This document shows positions 1 to 9,149 of a stretch of 64,000 nt of DNA, piece after piece. Made by a program: the position numbers and the translations under genes. This DNA is from Sphaerospermopsis sp. SIO1G1 (GTDB taxonomy: Bacteria; Cyanobacteriota; Cyanobacteriia; Cyanobacteriales; Nostocaceae): NCBI GenBank assembly GCA_010672785.1, contig JAAHFX010000006.1:1-64000 (forward strand), given 5' to 3'. How positions within the stretch are numbered: the stretch's first letter is position 1; each line of letters begins with the position of its first letter. Under the pieces are notes generated by a model, which made no database searches, had not been told where the DNA came from, and saw only the letters and a program-made list of their open reading frames with translations.

Positions 1-168
1 TCTTGCAATTCCTACCTAATGCTTGTCAAAAATATTATTTATTATCTTAGTTTTTATCTTGGGTTTTACTATTTTATCGGTTATTTTTCATAACTGGTTG
101 CACACATTCAATTCAATATTTTTGTTGCCATGCTTTCATATCACCAATAAGAGCTTCAGTTTTCATGT

Positions 169-1392
169 TTATATTTTTGAGTCGCTATTGTTCACACTAT
201 AAGTTTTCATTTCTTCCTTATGTAGTTTTAATATACTACTTTTTGAAGTGCGGAATGTGGGTTCTACAATTATGGATAAAACTTTTGCTGGATCAACAAA
301 TGTGATCAGATGAGTTTGCAAACGGACAAAAGAAATCGGTTCTTGCCAAATTGCTAACCAATATATAATATCTATTTCTAATTGTGATAATTGCTCCAGT
401 TGTTGTCTAATGATATTGGCTAGGCGATCGCCAATAATGAATGTATTTTCATTAATAAATGCAGCAGTATTACCTGCAAAAACAGATTCTATAAATGGGA
501 TAACTAGTTTCAAACCGAGAGGGTTGCCTCGGTAAAGTTTAATCAGTGCTAATAAACCTAATTCTTGAGTATTTAGTCCTTGAGATTTTAATAATTCTAA
601 AGCTGCATTGTTTGATAACCCAGTCAGTTTTAAGTTAGCAGCTATTTTTGTATTAATTTCTGAAAAATTTTGTTTGCTTCTACTTGTAATTATGATTATA
701 CTTTGATGATTAGATAAACTCAATTCATAGAGAAAATTACTAAACTCTGAATTATCAATATTTTTGTCTATTCCATCTAAAACTATTAAACAAGGATATT
801 GACGTAAAAATTCTATGACTTGAAGAGTGGCTATTTGCAAACTCTCTGTATTGGCAATTTGATTATTTTCAATTTTAAATGATTTGAGTAAGTTATTTAA
901 AAAATCAAGTGTTGATCCAGCAGCAGGAAATTTTTTCCATAACACAAACTTGAATTCATCTTGAATCTTATCTAAAAGAGCTAAAACTAGAGAGGTTTTC
1001 CCAATTCCACCTATGCCATAAATATTGATTAATTTATAGCTATTCTTAATCCATTTTGTCAATATCTCTAATTCTTGATCTCTGCCATAAAAACTTTCTA
1101 AGTTAGGAGCTTCATGGTAATCTAAATAAATAGGAAAAGGATTAATATTAATATCATTTGTTTCTGGAATGTCAGCAATATCTTGCCAATTCTTAACTCC
1201 TACCGCTGCACAGATAGCGATAAAAATTTCTTTTTGAATGCGATCGCCTTGCCAAAAACGTCTTAAAGTTGCTCTAGAAGTATGAGCATCTTGCCACCAA
1301 CGTGCTGTACTGGTTTTCGTCCATCCTAAACGTTGACGGGATTTGTTAATAATTTCTAATCCTATGGTTGATGCTTTAATTGAGTTAGACAT
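169..1392 (-). CDS. NB-ARC/STAND-type ATPase, apparently truncated
   Basis: A 407-residue protein. Residues 1-70 form a helical N-terminal region like that found at the front of many cyanobacterial NB-ARC/WD40 proteins. The NTPase follows, with a Walker A loop GIGGIGKTSL near residues 126-135 and a Walker B strand LIVLDGID near residue 200. A winged-helix-like segment (LEQLSQLEIDIIYWLAIW) lies near residue 340. Family members normally continue into a long WD40, TPR or other sensor region. Here the frame stops about 35 residues after the winged helix, and the last residues (from about VEPTFRT) look divergent. I infer a truncated STAND ATPase with no visible effector or sensor, either decaying or a stand-alone module. 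The ATPase call is solid; function is unknown. Confidence 0.7.
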   Translation of the reverse strand: MSNSIKASTIGLEIINKSRQRLGWTKTSTARWWQDAHTSRATLRRFWQGDRIQKEIFIAICAAVGVKNWQDIADIPETNDININPFPIYLDYHEAPNLESFYGRDQELEILTKWIKNSYKLINIYGIGGIGKTSLVLALLDKIQDEFKFVLWKKFPAAGSTLDFLNNLLKSFKIENNQIANTESLQIATLQVIEFLRQYPCLIVLDGIDKNIDNSEFSNFLYELSLSNHQSIIIITSRSKQNFSEINTKIAANLKLTGLSNNAALELLKSQGLNTQELGLLALIKLYRGNPLGLKLVIPFIESVFAGNTAAFINENTFIIGDRLANIIRQQLEQLSQLEIDIIYWLAIWQEPISFVRLQTHLITFVDPAKVLSIIVEPTFRTSKSSILKLHKEEMKTYSVNNSDSKI

Positions 1393-1580
1393 TTTTTAGA
1401 ATTTAGAATTTAGAATTTAGAATTTATTCCATACATGGTTTTTCCAACTACTTATACTTACAGAAAACTTCCCTAACTTGGTTCATTATTCCATAACTTA
1501 TGCGTAAATCATAACTCTCTTCCTAACTCCTGACTTCTATCTTCTAGCTTCCACAGAAACACTTTTTTCGTAACACCTAC

Positions 1581-2801
1581 TTATTTTTTATAACCCACCC
1601 ATTGAGTTATTTGAGACATTCCTTTCCAACCTAGAAATTTACCAATTGGTTCTGCACGTTGAATAGAAATTCTACTAAAGTTTCCCCCTACTTGTTCATA
1701 CCAATTAAATAATATTTGTTCTCCTTCTAAAGTCACAACATTAGCCACCATTCTCCCTCCAATTTTTAAAACATTCCAGCATTGTTCAAAAAGTCCTGGT
1801 GCTGTCACCCCACCCCCAATAAAGATAGCATCAGGAGTAGGTAAATTGTGGATAACTTCTGTTGATTTACCAATTATAACTTGTAAGTTAGGAGTACCTA
1901 AAACAGCAGCATTATCATTAATATAATTGATTCTTTTATGGTTTTTTTCAATAGCGATCGCTCGACATCGGACATGACTTCGCATCCATTCTATAGCAAT
2001 TGAACCACAACCTGCACCAATATCCCAGAGTAATTCTCCCGGACAAGGTGCTAAGGCCGATAATGTTGCTGCTCTGACTTCTCTTTTTGTTAATTGTCCA
2101 TCATGGTGAAATGCACTATCAGGTAAACCAGGAAATCTGGAGAAACGAACTATTTCTAAATCGGCTACACATTCTACAGCAATAGTATTCAAAGCTGCTA
2201 TTTCCTGAATATTCAAATTTTGAGCTACATCCGTTAAAATCCGTTCATTCATACCACCCATTTTTTCTAAAACGGTGATTTTACTATTACCATAACCATC
2301 CTGAGTTAATCTTTCTGCAACGATTTTTGGTGTCTCTTGATTTGCACTTAAAATTAGTAATTTTGCCCCTGGATAAAGATAAGTTTGTAAAATAGAAACT
2401 GGACGGCCACATAAACTTAAAGTTTCCACTTCTAAAAAATTCCAACCTAACCGAGAACAGGCTAAACTAAAAGCTGAAGGTGAGGGAATAATGGTTATTT
2501 CATTAATAGGAATATGCTTAATAATAGTTACACCTACACCATAAAACATAGGATCACCACTGGCTAAAATGCAAACTAATTTTCCTTGATGACGAAGGTT
2601 AATGATTTCTTGAATAGAACTTTGAAAAGGAGATTGCCAGCTAATTTTTTCTCTCGTATCTTCCGGGGATAACATTGTTAAATGACGTTCTCCACCAAAG
2701 ATAATTTGAGCTTGGTTAAGAACAGAAACAGCGATTTTACTTAAACCATCAATTCCATCTTCACCAATACCTATTATTGATAACCATTTCATAATAGTCA
2801 T
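1581..2801 (-). CDS. cobL: Bifunctional cobalt-precorrin-7 C5-methyltransferase / C15-methyltransferase-decarboxylase (CbiE-CbiT, CobL type)
   Basis: A 406-residue fusion acting late in corrin ring assembly: it methylates C5 and C15 of the macrocycle and removes the C12 acetate carboxyl. Residues 1-200 are the CbiE tetrapyrrole methylase, with LSIIGIGEDGIDGLS at the start and the SGDPMFYGVG loop. Residues 210-406 are CbiT, with HHDGQLTKREVRAATLSAL followed by the SAM-binding loop DIGAGCGSIAIEW. Length fits the CobL-type fusion. It is on the same strand as the cob operon at 9.3-14.5 kb but is separated from it by about 6.5 kb containing unrelated genes. An alternative start (MKWLSIIG) lies three codons downstream, at 2792, and places the methylase fold right at the N-terminus. 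Confidence 0.93.
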   Translation of the reverse strand: MTIMKWLSIIGIGEDGIDGLSKIAVSVLNQAQIIFGGERHLTMLSPEDTREKISWQSPFQSSIQEIINLRHQGKLVCILASGDPMFYGVGVTIIKHIPINEITIIPSPSAFSLACSRLGWNFLEVETLSLCGRPVSILQTYLYPGAKLLILSANQETPKIVAERLTQDGYGNSKITVLEKMGGMNERILTDVAQNLNIQEIAALNTIAVECVADLEIVRFSRFPGLPDSAFHHDGQLTKREVRAATLSALAPCPGELLWDIGAGCGSIAIEWMRSHVRCRAIAIEKNHKRINYINDNAAVLGTPNLQVIIGKSTEVIHNLPTPDAIFIGGGVTAPGLFEQCWNVLKIGGRMVANVVTLEGEQILFNWYEQVGGNFSRISIQRAEPIGKFLGWKGMSQITQWVGYKK

Positions 2802-2895
2802 GAGTTATGAGTCATTAGTTTTTAGCTATTAGTAAAAAATCTTGTCTTCCCCATCACCCCATCACCCCATCACCCCATCTGAAATAACTAATAAA

Positions 2896-5766
2896 TTAAA
2901 TGCTAAACTCCTCCAATTCCACAATACCCTTTGAACCATCAATTTTCACTTGTTGACCATCTTGGAGAAGATAGGTTGCACCACGTACATCCATAACTGC
3001 GGGAATACCATATTCACGAGCGACTATTGCTCCATGAGAAAGTTTACCACCAGCTTCTGCTATCACTCCTCCGGCTCTAACTAGGATGGTAGCCCAGCCA
3101 GAATCAGTGTAAGGTACTACTAGGATGGTTTGTTTATTAATTTCTCCTACTTCTTGTAAATTTCTGACCACTTTTACTTGTCCTTTAACTTGTCCTTGAC
3201 TAGCGGGAATTCCTAATAAAATATGGTCAGAGGTATCAATAGGAGTATGAATGGGATGAGGGGGATTATTACCGTAAACTAAAGGAGGAATTTCGGTAAT
3301 TTGTTGATCTTGAGAAAATTGCGATCGCCTATTTTCTAAAATCTCATAAATATTGTTACTCAAATCTTGATCAGCATTGGCGGCTAATCTTCTAATTTCT
3401 CCTAATTTTAAGAAGAAAATATCCCCAGTTTGCTGTAATAATTTTTCCTGTAACCAAATTTTTTCTAAGACTAAAAATGTCCATCTTAATTCGGCTAACA
3501 ATCGAGAATAAATTTCTGTAACTCTACCTTTTAAATCTACTCGACTTTGTACAAATCTTTGTTTACGTTTTCCATATTCTTGAACATTAGCAGGTTCTTC
3601 TGCTTGAATTAATTGAATAAACAGTTGTTTGACTAAATGAGGTTCTTCTTTCCAGGTTGGTACAGAAATATCTGTTCCTACTTCACTTAAATAACCGTAA
3701 TCCTCTAATAATTCAGCAAAATCCTCTAAAATTCCCTGTCCTTCTGGATGTTCTGCTAACTGTTCAAAAACTCGCTCTGGTTGAACTTCTGGTAATACTT
3801 CTTTCACATCTGCGGCTAAAATTCTCAGCGATCGCAATGATGATACTTCTGGGGTAATACTATGATCAATCTGTTCATCTTTGACACCAGAAATGGCTTG
3901 TCTGATGGCGGCACTCAATGGTGATAAAATACTATAGTATGTTCCTTGATTGAGTAGTTCCAGAATTGAATCTACTCTAGCTAAGAGTTGAGGTGGTAAT
4001 AATTCCTCTAGGTTTTCATGGGCTAATTTTGTTAACCCAGGAATAAACTTTTCTCTGTAATCTTGTTTAAATTGATTCTCTAAACCAATTTCTCGTTGTA
4101 ATAATTTTGTTAACCCTGGTAAATTTTCCCAAGTAGATGCTAGGGGAGGTTTACTCATTTTTGCACCCCTAGTTAAAAATTCTAAACTTTCTGGTGGTAA
4201 ACCCATTTCTAAAAATATTTCCCCTAAAAAAGAGGCATTAAAATAGGCTCTGGAATAGTGCAGGGCTGCCATTTGATGAAAGTCTAAATCACGGGTTTTT
4301 TCACCTAAAACTATAGTGAATAGTTCGCCCCACATCCCACAGGTTAAGGGTAAATTAATTGACCAAGTTAAGGGATGAATCACACCAGGAATCACTTCTG
4401 CGGCGATTTTTCTTGTCCAAATTGGTAATAAAGTGGTGATCGGTCGAGTTTGTAATACCCACAATGTTTGTCCGTCATAACTCCACTCAACGTCTTGGGG
4501 TGTGCCATAGTAGCGTTTTTCCAATCTTCTGGCTAGGTAAGCTACTTGTTTAATTAGAGGTTGGGGAATTTTCCCTTCTCCCTCAAATTTCACTGTGGAG
4601 AGCTGATCATCTCCTACGACAAAGACTCGATATTGTTCTGGGGTGATTTTTCCTGATACAACTTGGGAAGGACTTCCTGATACGGCTTCAATTACCACTG
4701 CTTCACCTTGTTGAGAAATGGGATCTCGACTAAAGGCTACTCCAGAAAATACACTCTGTACCTGGGCTTGAATTAATACAGCCATAGCAGCTTCCTTCGC
4801 ACCCAAATCCTGCCGATATTGTACCGCTCCTGGATGATTATAGGATTCTCTGACCTGGGCGATCGCTGTTTCCAGTTCTTGTTGACTGGTGACATTCAAA
4901 ATGGTTTCATATTGTCCGGCCGCAGATGCTTGTTCTGAGTCTTCCCCAATTGCCGAGGAACGAACAACCAAAGGTGACAATATTGATGGCTGTAGGTAGT
5001 TAATCAATATCTCTGGATTATCAAAGGGTGCTAATAGCCATCCCTTGGGGACTGAATATCCCCAACGCTTCACCTGTGATAATGTGTAGGCCTTAGCACC
5101 AAAGGTTTCCGGTTCTATATCATCATCTAAACTAATAATAGTTTGCTCCCCTGGGTTTAAATATTCCATTATGGGCTGAGTGCTGCTATCAGCCTGTTGT
5201 GCTGATAATTCCATATCATCAGGAATTTGTGTGTAAATCCAAACCATTAATCCTGCTAGTGTAAATGCAGCGACAATTTTGGGGAAATCATGAAAATGCA
5301 GGAGCGCAACCAAAACGGGAAATAATACCAATACCCCAAATTTAATAATTGTTCGAGAACGCCAAATTATAAAACCTGTACCTGCTATTAAGCTGACAAA
5401 TGCTGCAATTAGGGGATCATGAAGCAAAAATCCCCAAACCACATTGGTTGTTCCTGCACCACCACCTAAACTATATCTACCCACAACTAAGGCAATTAAA
5501 GCAATTAATTCCCAAAAAGAGCCTTCTGGAAAGAAAAAACGGGCAATTAATACCGCTGAAATTCCTTTTAATGCTTCTGATAAAACTGCAAGAATACCTA
5601 CAATTTTACCACCATGATAAAAAGCAGCAGAAACACTAATATTTCCTGTACCCATTTGTCTTAATCGCAGATGCTTGAGAGCATAAGCGATCCAAGCAAT
5701 TAATGGTATTGCCCCTAAGATTGGGCAAGTAATTAAAATGACTAATAAACCCCAAAGCTGAAACAT
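2896..5766 (-). CDS. PlsY-like membrane domain fused to PEP-synthase-like phosphotransferase
   Basis: A 956-residue protein with two parts. Residues 1-190 are a multi-pass membrane region resembling the acyl-phosphate:glycerol-3-phosphate acyltransferase PlsY (QMGTGNISVSAA, then EALKG). The second PlsY glycine motif is changed to RYSLGGGAGTTNV, so acyltransferase activity is doubtful. Residues 210-445 match the PPDK/PEP-synthase nucleotide-binding domain (GAKAYTLSQ, VVRSSAIGEDSEQASAAGQ, DVEWSYDGQTLWVLQTRPI). A helical linker follows. The C-terminal 100 residues are a PEP-utilising swivelling domain with the phospho-carrier histidine kept (GGKLSHGAIVAREYGIPAV, His near 911). By family knowledge the C-terminal parts move phosphate from ATP onto a small substrate; the substrate here is unknown. 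Membrane anchoring is inferred from the N-terminal helices. Confidence 0.8.
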   Translation of the reverse strand: MFQLWGLLVILITCPILGAIPLIAWIAYALKHLRLRQMGTGNISVSAAFYHGGKIVGILAVLSEALKGISAVLIARFFFPEGSFWELIALIALVVGRYSLGGGAGTTNVVWGFLLHDPLIAAFVSLIAGTGFIIWRSRTIIKFGVLVLFPVLVALLHFHDFPKIVAAFTLAGLMVWIYTQIPDDMELSAQQADSSTQPIMEYLNPGEQTIISLDDDIEPETFGAKAYTLSQVKRWGYSVPKGWLLAPFDNPEILINYLQPSILSPLVVRSSAIGEDSEQASAAGQYETILNVTSQQELETAIAQVRESYNHPGAVQYRQDLGAKEAAMAVLIQAQVQSVFSGVAFSRDPISQQGEAVVIEAVSGSPSQVVSGKITPEQYRVFVVGDDQLSTVKFEGEGKIPQPLIKQVAYLARRLEKRYYGTPQDVEWSYDGQTLWVLQTRPITTLLPIWTRKIAAEVIPGVIHPLTWSINLPLTCGMWGELFTIVLGEKTRDLDFHQMAALHYSRAYFNASFLGEIFLEMGLPPESLEFLTRGAKMSKPPLASTWENLPGLTKLLQREIGLENQFKQDYREKFIPGLTKLAHENLEELLPPQLLARVDSILELLNQGTYYSILSPLSAAIRQAISGVKDEQIDHSITPEVSSLRSLRILAADVKEVLPEVQPERVFEQLAEHPEGQGILEDFAELLEDYGYLSEVGTDISVPTWKEEPHLVKQLFIQLIQAEEPANVQEYGKRKQRFVQSRVDLKGRVTEIYSRLLAELRWTFLVLEKIWLQEKLLQQTGDIFFLKLGEIRRLAANADQDLSNNIYEILENRRSQFSQDQQITEIPPLVYGNNPPHPIHTPIDTSDHILLGIPASQGQVKGQVKVVRNLQEVGEINKQTILVVPYTDSGWATILVRAGGVIAEAGGKLSHGAIVAREYGIPAVMDVRGATYLLQDGQQVKIDGSKGIVELEEFSI

Positions 5767-6243
5767 TTATTTTGAATTGTGAATTTTTGATTTATTTGTA
5801 TATGTGATATATTCCGATACAAAGAAGCTAACTAATGCTAACAAAAGCTAGCTTGACAAGAAAGGTAAAAACTAGACAGGGTGCGGGGTACAGGGAAAAA
5901 AATTTTCATTGTGGTGAGAGCGATTGGGTTAATTTATTTCTTGTCAGTCCCTATATCTGTGAAAATATACTTTTAACATGATCAAGCTATAGTTTTAAAT
6001 TTTTTTATTTTCAGGATATCTTTATAAACATAAAAAAATACTTTATTGCTTAATAAACAATAATTGGGGCTAGCTGAATAAATGGGAAAACCTTGACTTT
6101 GGGTGAAAATAGAAACCCAGCAACTGTCTAAAACTGTCACCTGTCACCTGTCCTCATGAAAACACTTTTTCCAGCAAACCCTAATCGGACACTCAGCAAT
6201 ATAAAACACATTGCTGTGAGTGTCCTCAAATTAACAAGTAACC
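5767..6243. other. Intergenic region, no gene seen
   Basis: A 477-base AT-rich stretch between the PlsY/PEP-synthase fusion and the 46-residue membrane protein gene. I see no supported reading frame or RNA gene. Bases 6110-6180 resemble one end of the recurrent element family whose terminus reads AGGGTTTGCNGNAAAAAGT (here as its reverse complement, ending in CTTTTTCCAGCAAACCCTAA). Confidence 0.5.
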
Positions 6244-6384
6244 CTAATTAAGTGCATAAGCAGATTGCAAAGCCCATAATATGAGTAATGCAATAGAACC
6301 CAAAACTATCACAGTAGAGATTGTGACAATTTTTGGTGAATCTGCACCTTCAAATTTCATAATTCCGCGATTTAAGTCGGACAT
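6244..6384 (-). CDS. Small single-pass membrane protein, 46 residues
   Basis: A short frame starting MSDLNRGIMKFEGADSPK, followed by one hydrophobic segment (about residues 19-41, VTISTVIVLGSIALLILWAL) and the tail QSAYALN. A strong ribosome-binding site, AAGGAGG, lies about 11 bases before the ATG. The size and layout (charged N-terminus, one membrane helix, short lumenal or periplasmic tail) resemble small photosystem or NDH-1 subunits of cyanobacteria, but I cannot assign it to a named one. It is a monocistronic minus-strand gene with clear spacing on both sides. I regard it as a real gene on the strength of the Shine-Dalgarno sequence and its sensible composition. Confidence 0.75.
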   Translation of the reverse strand: MSDLNRGIMKFEGADSPKIVTISTVIVLGSIALLILWALQSAYALN

Positions 6385-6599
6385 ACTTTTGTAAGCCTCC
6401 TTGATAAAAGTCCCACTTTATTCCGATTTGATTGTAGTACCTCTGTTGGCTAATATTGTTAAATCCACACTATTATTTACTTTAAGCTTTACAAAGTTTG
6501 CTGGGAGTTGGTCACTAAGGGATTTCCAAGTAAAAAATATCCCATCGTTGAGACAGCAGGGGTGCAGGGTGCAGGGGGATAAGCAGTGGTTTTGATAAC

Positions 6600-6776
6600 C
6601 AAGATTTTAGACGATTTAAAATTCAAAAAGTGCAAGATATTTGAGGATCAGTGCTTAAAAACCTTGCACTTTCGGTGAAAATTCTTCCCTTACCAACTCT
6701 TGAAACAGTTCCCTGTTCCCTCTTAAGAGTTCCCTTGTCTTCACAGATAACTTTTTGCTGCAAACCCTATTTACAT
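6600..6776 (-). repeat. Recurrent non-coding element (TTTGCNGNAAAAAGT family)
   Basis: Its right end, ACTTTTTGCTGCAAACCCTA near 6751-6770, is the reverse complement of the leading edge seen at 15763 and 19146. Inside are the same shared blocks: a GTTCCCTGTTCCCT stretch, an AACTCTTGAAACAG block and two copies of a CTTGCACTTT word. At least eight full or partial copies occur in this window, always between genes. Confidence 0.6.
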
Positions 6777-6786
6777 TGAATCGTAT

Positions 6787-7746
6787 ATGAAAACTGTGTT
6801 AATGGTAATTTTCGCTTTAACGTTGGGATTAATAATAGCCATAGAATTGTTACTGCGATCAGTATTTGGTTTTGGTAATTCCTTAATTTATATTGGTGAT
6901 GAAGAAATTGGTTATTTACTAGCTCCAAATCAACGTACCCGCAAAATGGGTAATCGCATTGAAATCAATGAATACTCGATGAGAAGCACAGAAATATCAA
7001 AAACGCGATCAGCTTCCACATTCAGAATTTTACTGGTAGGTGATTCGATTGCCAATGGTGGTTGGTGGACTGATCAAGAAAATACCATTTCTAGTTTAAT
7101 TGAAAAGTCTTTAAAACCTCAAAATAATTATCAACAAATAGAAGTATTAAACGCTTCTGCAAATTCCTGGGGGCCGAGAAATGAACTTGCCTATTTACAG
7201 AAATTTGGTAGTTTTCAGTCCCAAATTATTATCTTATTAATTAACACAGATGATTTATTTGCCACTGCACCCACATCTTTACCTGTAGGACGCGATCGCA
7301 ATTATCCAGATCATCAAATCCCCCTAGCTATTTTAGAAGTTGCAGAGCGTTATTTAAAGAAACAAAAATCTATTCCAGAACTAGAAGCAATTCAAAAAGA
7401 AGGAGGCGATCGCGTTGGTATTAATTTAAAAGCAATTGGCGAAATTAAAAATTTTGTCCAGGAAAATAATAGTCAGTTCTTATTAGTAATGACACCATTA
7501 TTAAGAGAAATTGGTCAACCCGGCCCGCTTGATTATGAAATTGTTGCTCGTCAGAGATTAAAAGATTTTACTCAAGCACAACAAATTCAATATATTGATG
7601 TTTTGCCAGAATTCAACTCCATTAATAATCCCCAAAGTTTATATCAAGATAACATTCATCTGAATTTACAAGGTAATCAATTTGTGAGTAAGATCATAAA
7701 AGAATCACTCACAGAAATTGCAGATAATATCTACGAGCAAAAATGA
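6787..7746 (+). CDS. SGNH/GDSL-type hydrolase-like protein with N-terminal membrane anchor
   Basis: A 319-residue protein. Residues 2-22 are hydrophobic (a signal anchor or uncleaved signal peptide). The SGNH fold begins at RILLVGDSIANGG near residues 80-92, whose GDS carries the nucleophile serine. An asparagine-containing block (NASANSWGP) lies near residue 125, and the closing DNIHLNLQGN near 295 supplies the catalytic Asp/His pair. The family comprises esterases, lipases and O-acetyl-polysaccharide esterases; the substrate cannot be read from sequence. The predicted active domain would face the periplasm. It stands alone on the plus strand between repeat-rich spacers, and the stop is followed directly by AACTGATAACTGACAACTG heptad-like repeats. 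Confidence 0.8.
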   Translation: MKTVLMVIFALTLGLIIAIELLLRSVFGFGNSLIYIGDEEIGYLLAPNQRTRKMGNRIEINEYSMRSTEISKTRSASTFRILLVGDSIANGGWWTDQENTISSLIEKSLKPQNNYQQIEVLNASANSWGPRNELAYLQKFGSFQSQIIILLINTDDLFATAPTSLPVGRDRNYPDHQIPLAILEVAERYLKKQKSIPELEAIQKEGGDRVGINLKAIGEIKNFVQENNSQFLLVMTPLLREIGQPGPLDYEIVARQRLKDFTQAQQIQYIDVLPEFNSINNPQSLYQDNIHLNLQGNQFVSKIIKESLTEIADNIYEQK

Positions 7747-7798
7747 CAAACTGATAACTGACAACTGCTAACTGACAACTGCTAACTGATAACTGTTA
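7742..7798. repeat. Degenerate AACTGAT/AACTGCT heptad array
   Basis: Tandem 7-base units (AACTGATAACTGACAACTGCT and variants) fill the gap between two convergent genes, starting at the stop codon of the SGNH hydrolase gene. They belong to the same class as the arrays at 16005, 33334, 38703, 62166 and 63872. Confidence 0.7.
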
Positions 7799-8413
7799 AT
7801 TTTCCCTAATCCAAATTGCTAAACCACCACCCCTACCACGAGCAGCAATTAAATTTTCTGTCATCAAGAAGAAAGCAAAAAATGCTTGTTTACCAATAGA
7901 TTGACTATAAAAATCCTCAGCTTCTGACTTACCAGAACGAATTTTTTGATGATAAAACCTACGATTAAATAAACTAACTTTCATCTGAGTAAAATCAAAA
8001 GCTAACAGATTTTTCTTACCTGGATATTTAAGTGGCCCTGTCAGTTCTAATGATATTGCTCCAAATTTTACTTGATTACCAACTTCTCCTTGATCTAAAA
8101 CTGTTTCCTGATTAGAACTAAAAGAAATATTGATGCTTACAAACTTGGGAATATAAATACCTTTACCTAAAATAATTCCTCCCCGCTGTCTGGCTTTTTT
8201 TGTACCAGTTACAAAACAAAGTCGCCATTTACCCATCAGGGAATTAAAACTGTAATTTAACTTTTGTTGTTTAGCTGCTTTTTCTGCTGCTAGCAAAGCG
8301 TCCACAACTTCTTTTGCAGCAGGAAGTTTATTGCCATTTTGATATGCAGTTGCAGTTGTGATTAATGTTTTGAGAAAATTATCAGTATTGGTAGATATTA
8401 AATTATTTGTCAT
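7796..8413 (-). CDS. Conserved cyanobacterial protein, possibly PAP/fibrillin-like
   Basis: A 205-residue soluble protein without a signal peptide. An N-terminal helical segment (residues 8-55, alanine- and lysine-rich) precedes LMGKWRLCFVTG near residue 65, which resembles the opening strand of plastid-lipid-associated (fibrillin) proteins. Beta-strand-like segments and a C-terminal glycine/arginine stretch (AARGRGGGLAIW) follow. I offer the fibrillin link only as a possibility. If correct, the protein would bind lipids or isoprenoids near thylakoids. It is convergent with the SGNH hydrolase gene and has its own promoter region. Confidence 0.6.
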   Translation of the reverse strand: MTNNLISTNTDNFLKTLITTATAYQNGNKLPAAKEVVDALLAAEKAAKQQKLNYSFNSLMGKWRLCFVTGTKKARQRGGIILGKGIYIPKFVSINISFSSNQETVLDQGEVGNQVKFGAISLELTGPLKYPGKKNLLAFDFTQMKVSLFNRRFYHQKIRSGKSEAEDFYSQSIGKQAFFAFFLMTENLIAARGRGGGLAIWIREN

Positions 8414-8585
8414 ATTAATTAGGGTTTAATAATGTGTATTCAGTAGTTGTGCGAAATAAATTTGATATTGAGAGTATTGTAGATAGGGTGTATTAGAACG
8501 CAGTTCGTAACAAAATCAGGGGAAATGGGAAGGTTATCAGTATTTAATGACTATTTTAAACCTTAACTCATCCCAATCCCCAATT

Positions 8586-8975
8586 TTAATAAATTAGAGG
8601 TTTTACACCTCGCATAGCTCTGAGAGAATTAATACAAGCTGGACAATCACAACCGAATAATTCTACTGCTTTATCACTTTCTTCAATACTGAATTTCAAC
8701 ATTATGACATCGTCCGGTTTATCAAAATCTTCTGGTTGAACTTCATACTCTGGAATTTTTGCTAATAGAGAAGCTCTAGAGCATACTAAACCAACTTTGT
8801 GTTTATTACGAATACAAGATAAGTTATCTTTATTTGTTTTAGTTTGGGTGGTGTTCTTTAAGGTTGTTTCTGATGCTTGTGCTTGGTTTACCATAACTCC
8901 AATTGTTAAAAAAGAACTGAGTAACACAGGAGATGATAATAAGCTAAGTATAAATTTGTTTGTCTTTTTATTCAT
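8586..8975 (-). CDS. Secreted cysteine-containing protein of unknown function
   Basis: I chose the ATG giving MNKKTNKFILSLLSS because a Shine-Dalgarno-like AGGA lies just upstream and the signal peptide then starts immediately; an in-frame ATG 11 codons upstream (9008) would add MGIQEDSFRKK in front of it. The mature part begins after NQAQA (about residue 34). It has a cysteine pair 12 residues apart (SCIRNKHKVGLVCS) and a C-terminal GCDCPACINSLR motif (C-x-C-x2-C), which suggests metal binding or disulfides outside the cytoplasm. I do not recognise a named family. It is a monocistronic gene; a hairpin at 9095-9121 lies upstream. Confidence 0.65.
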   Translation of the reverse strand: MNKKTNKFILSLLSSPVLLSSFLTIGVMVNQAQASETTLKNTTQTKTNKDNLSCIRNKHKVGLVCSRASLLAKIPEYEVQPEDFDKPDDVIMLKFSIEESDKAVELFGCDCPACINSLRAMRGVKPLIY

Positions 8976-9094
8976 TTTTTTCCTGAATGAATCTTCTTGA
9001 ATACCCAAGATAAACTATAAAATGCTTCAATTCAAGTCAATGAACATTAGGAATATAATTGCTTGTTATTTGTTCCGCTATTAACAAAAATAAT

Positions 9095-9121
9095 AAGCCC
9101 TCATAAATATGGGGGCTTTTT
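9095..9121. terminator. Intrinsic terminator-like hairpin
   Basis: AAGCCCTC, a short A/T loop and GGGGGCTT form a stem followed by TTTTTC on the plus strand; on the minus strand the stem is followed by ATTATTTTTG. Its position downstream of the CbiG-CobJ gene suggests it ends the minus-strand cobalamin operon, although the better U-tract is on the plus strand. Confidence 0.55.
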
Positions 9122-9149
9122 CGTTTCCAATTATTCCGATTTAACCCAA

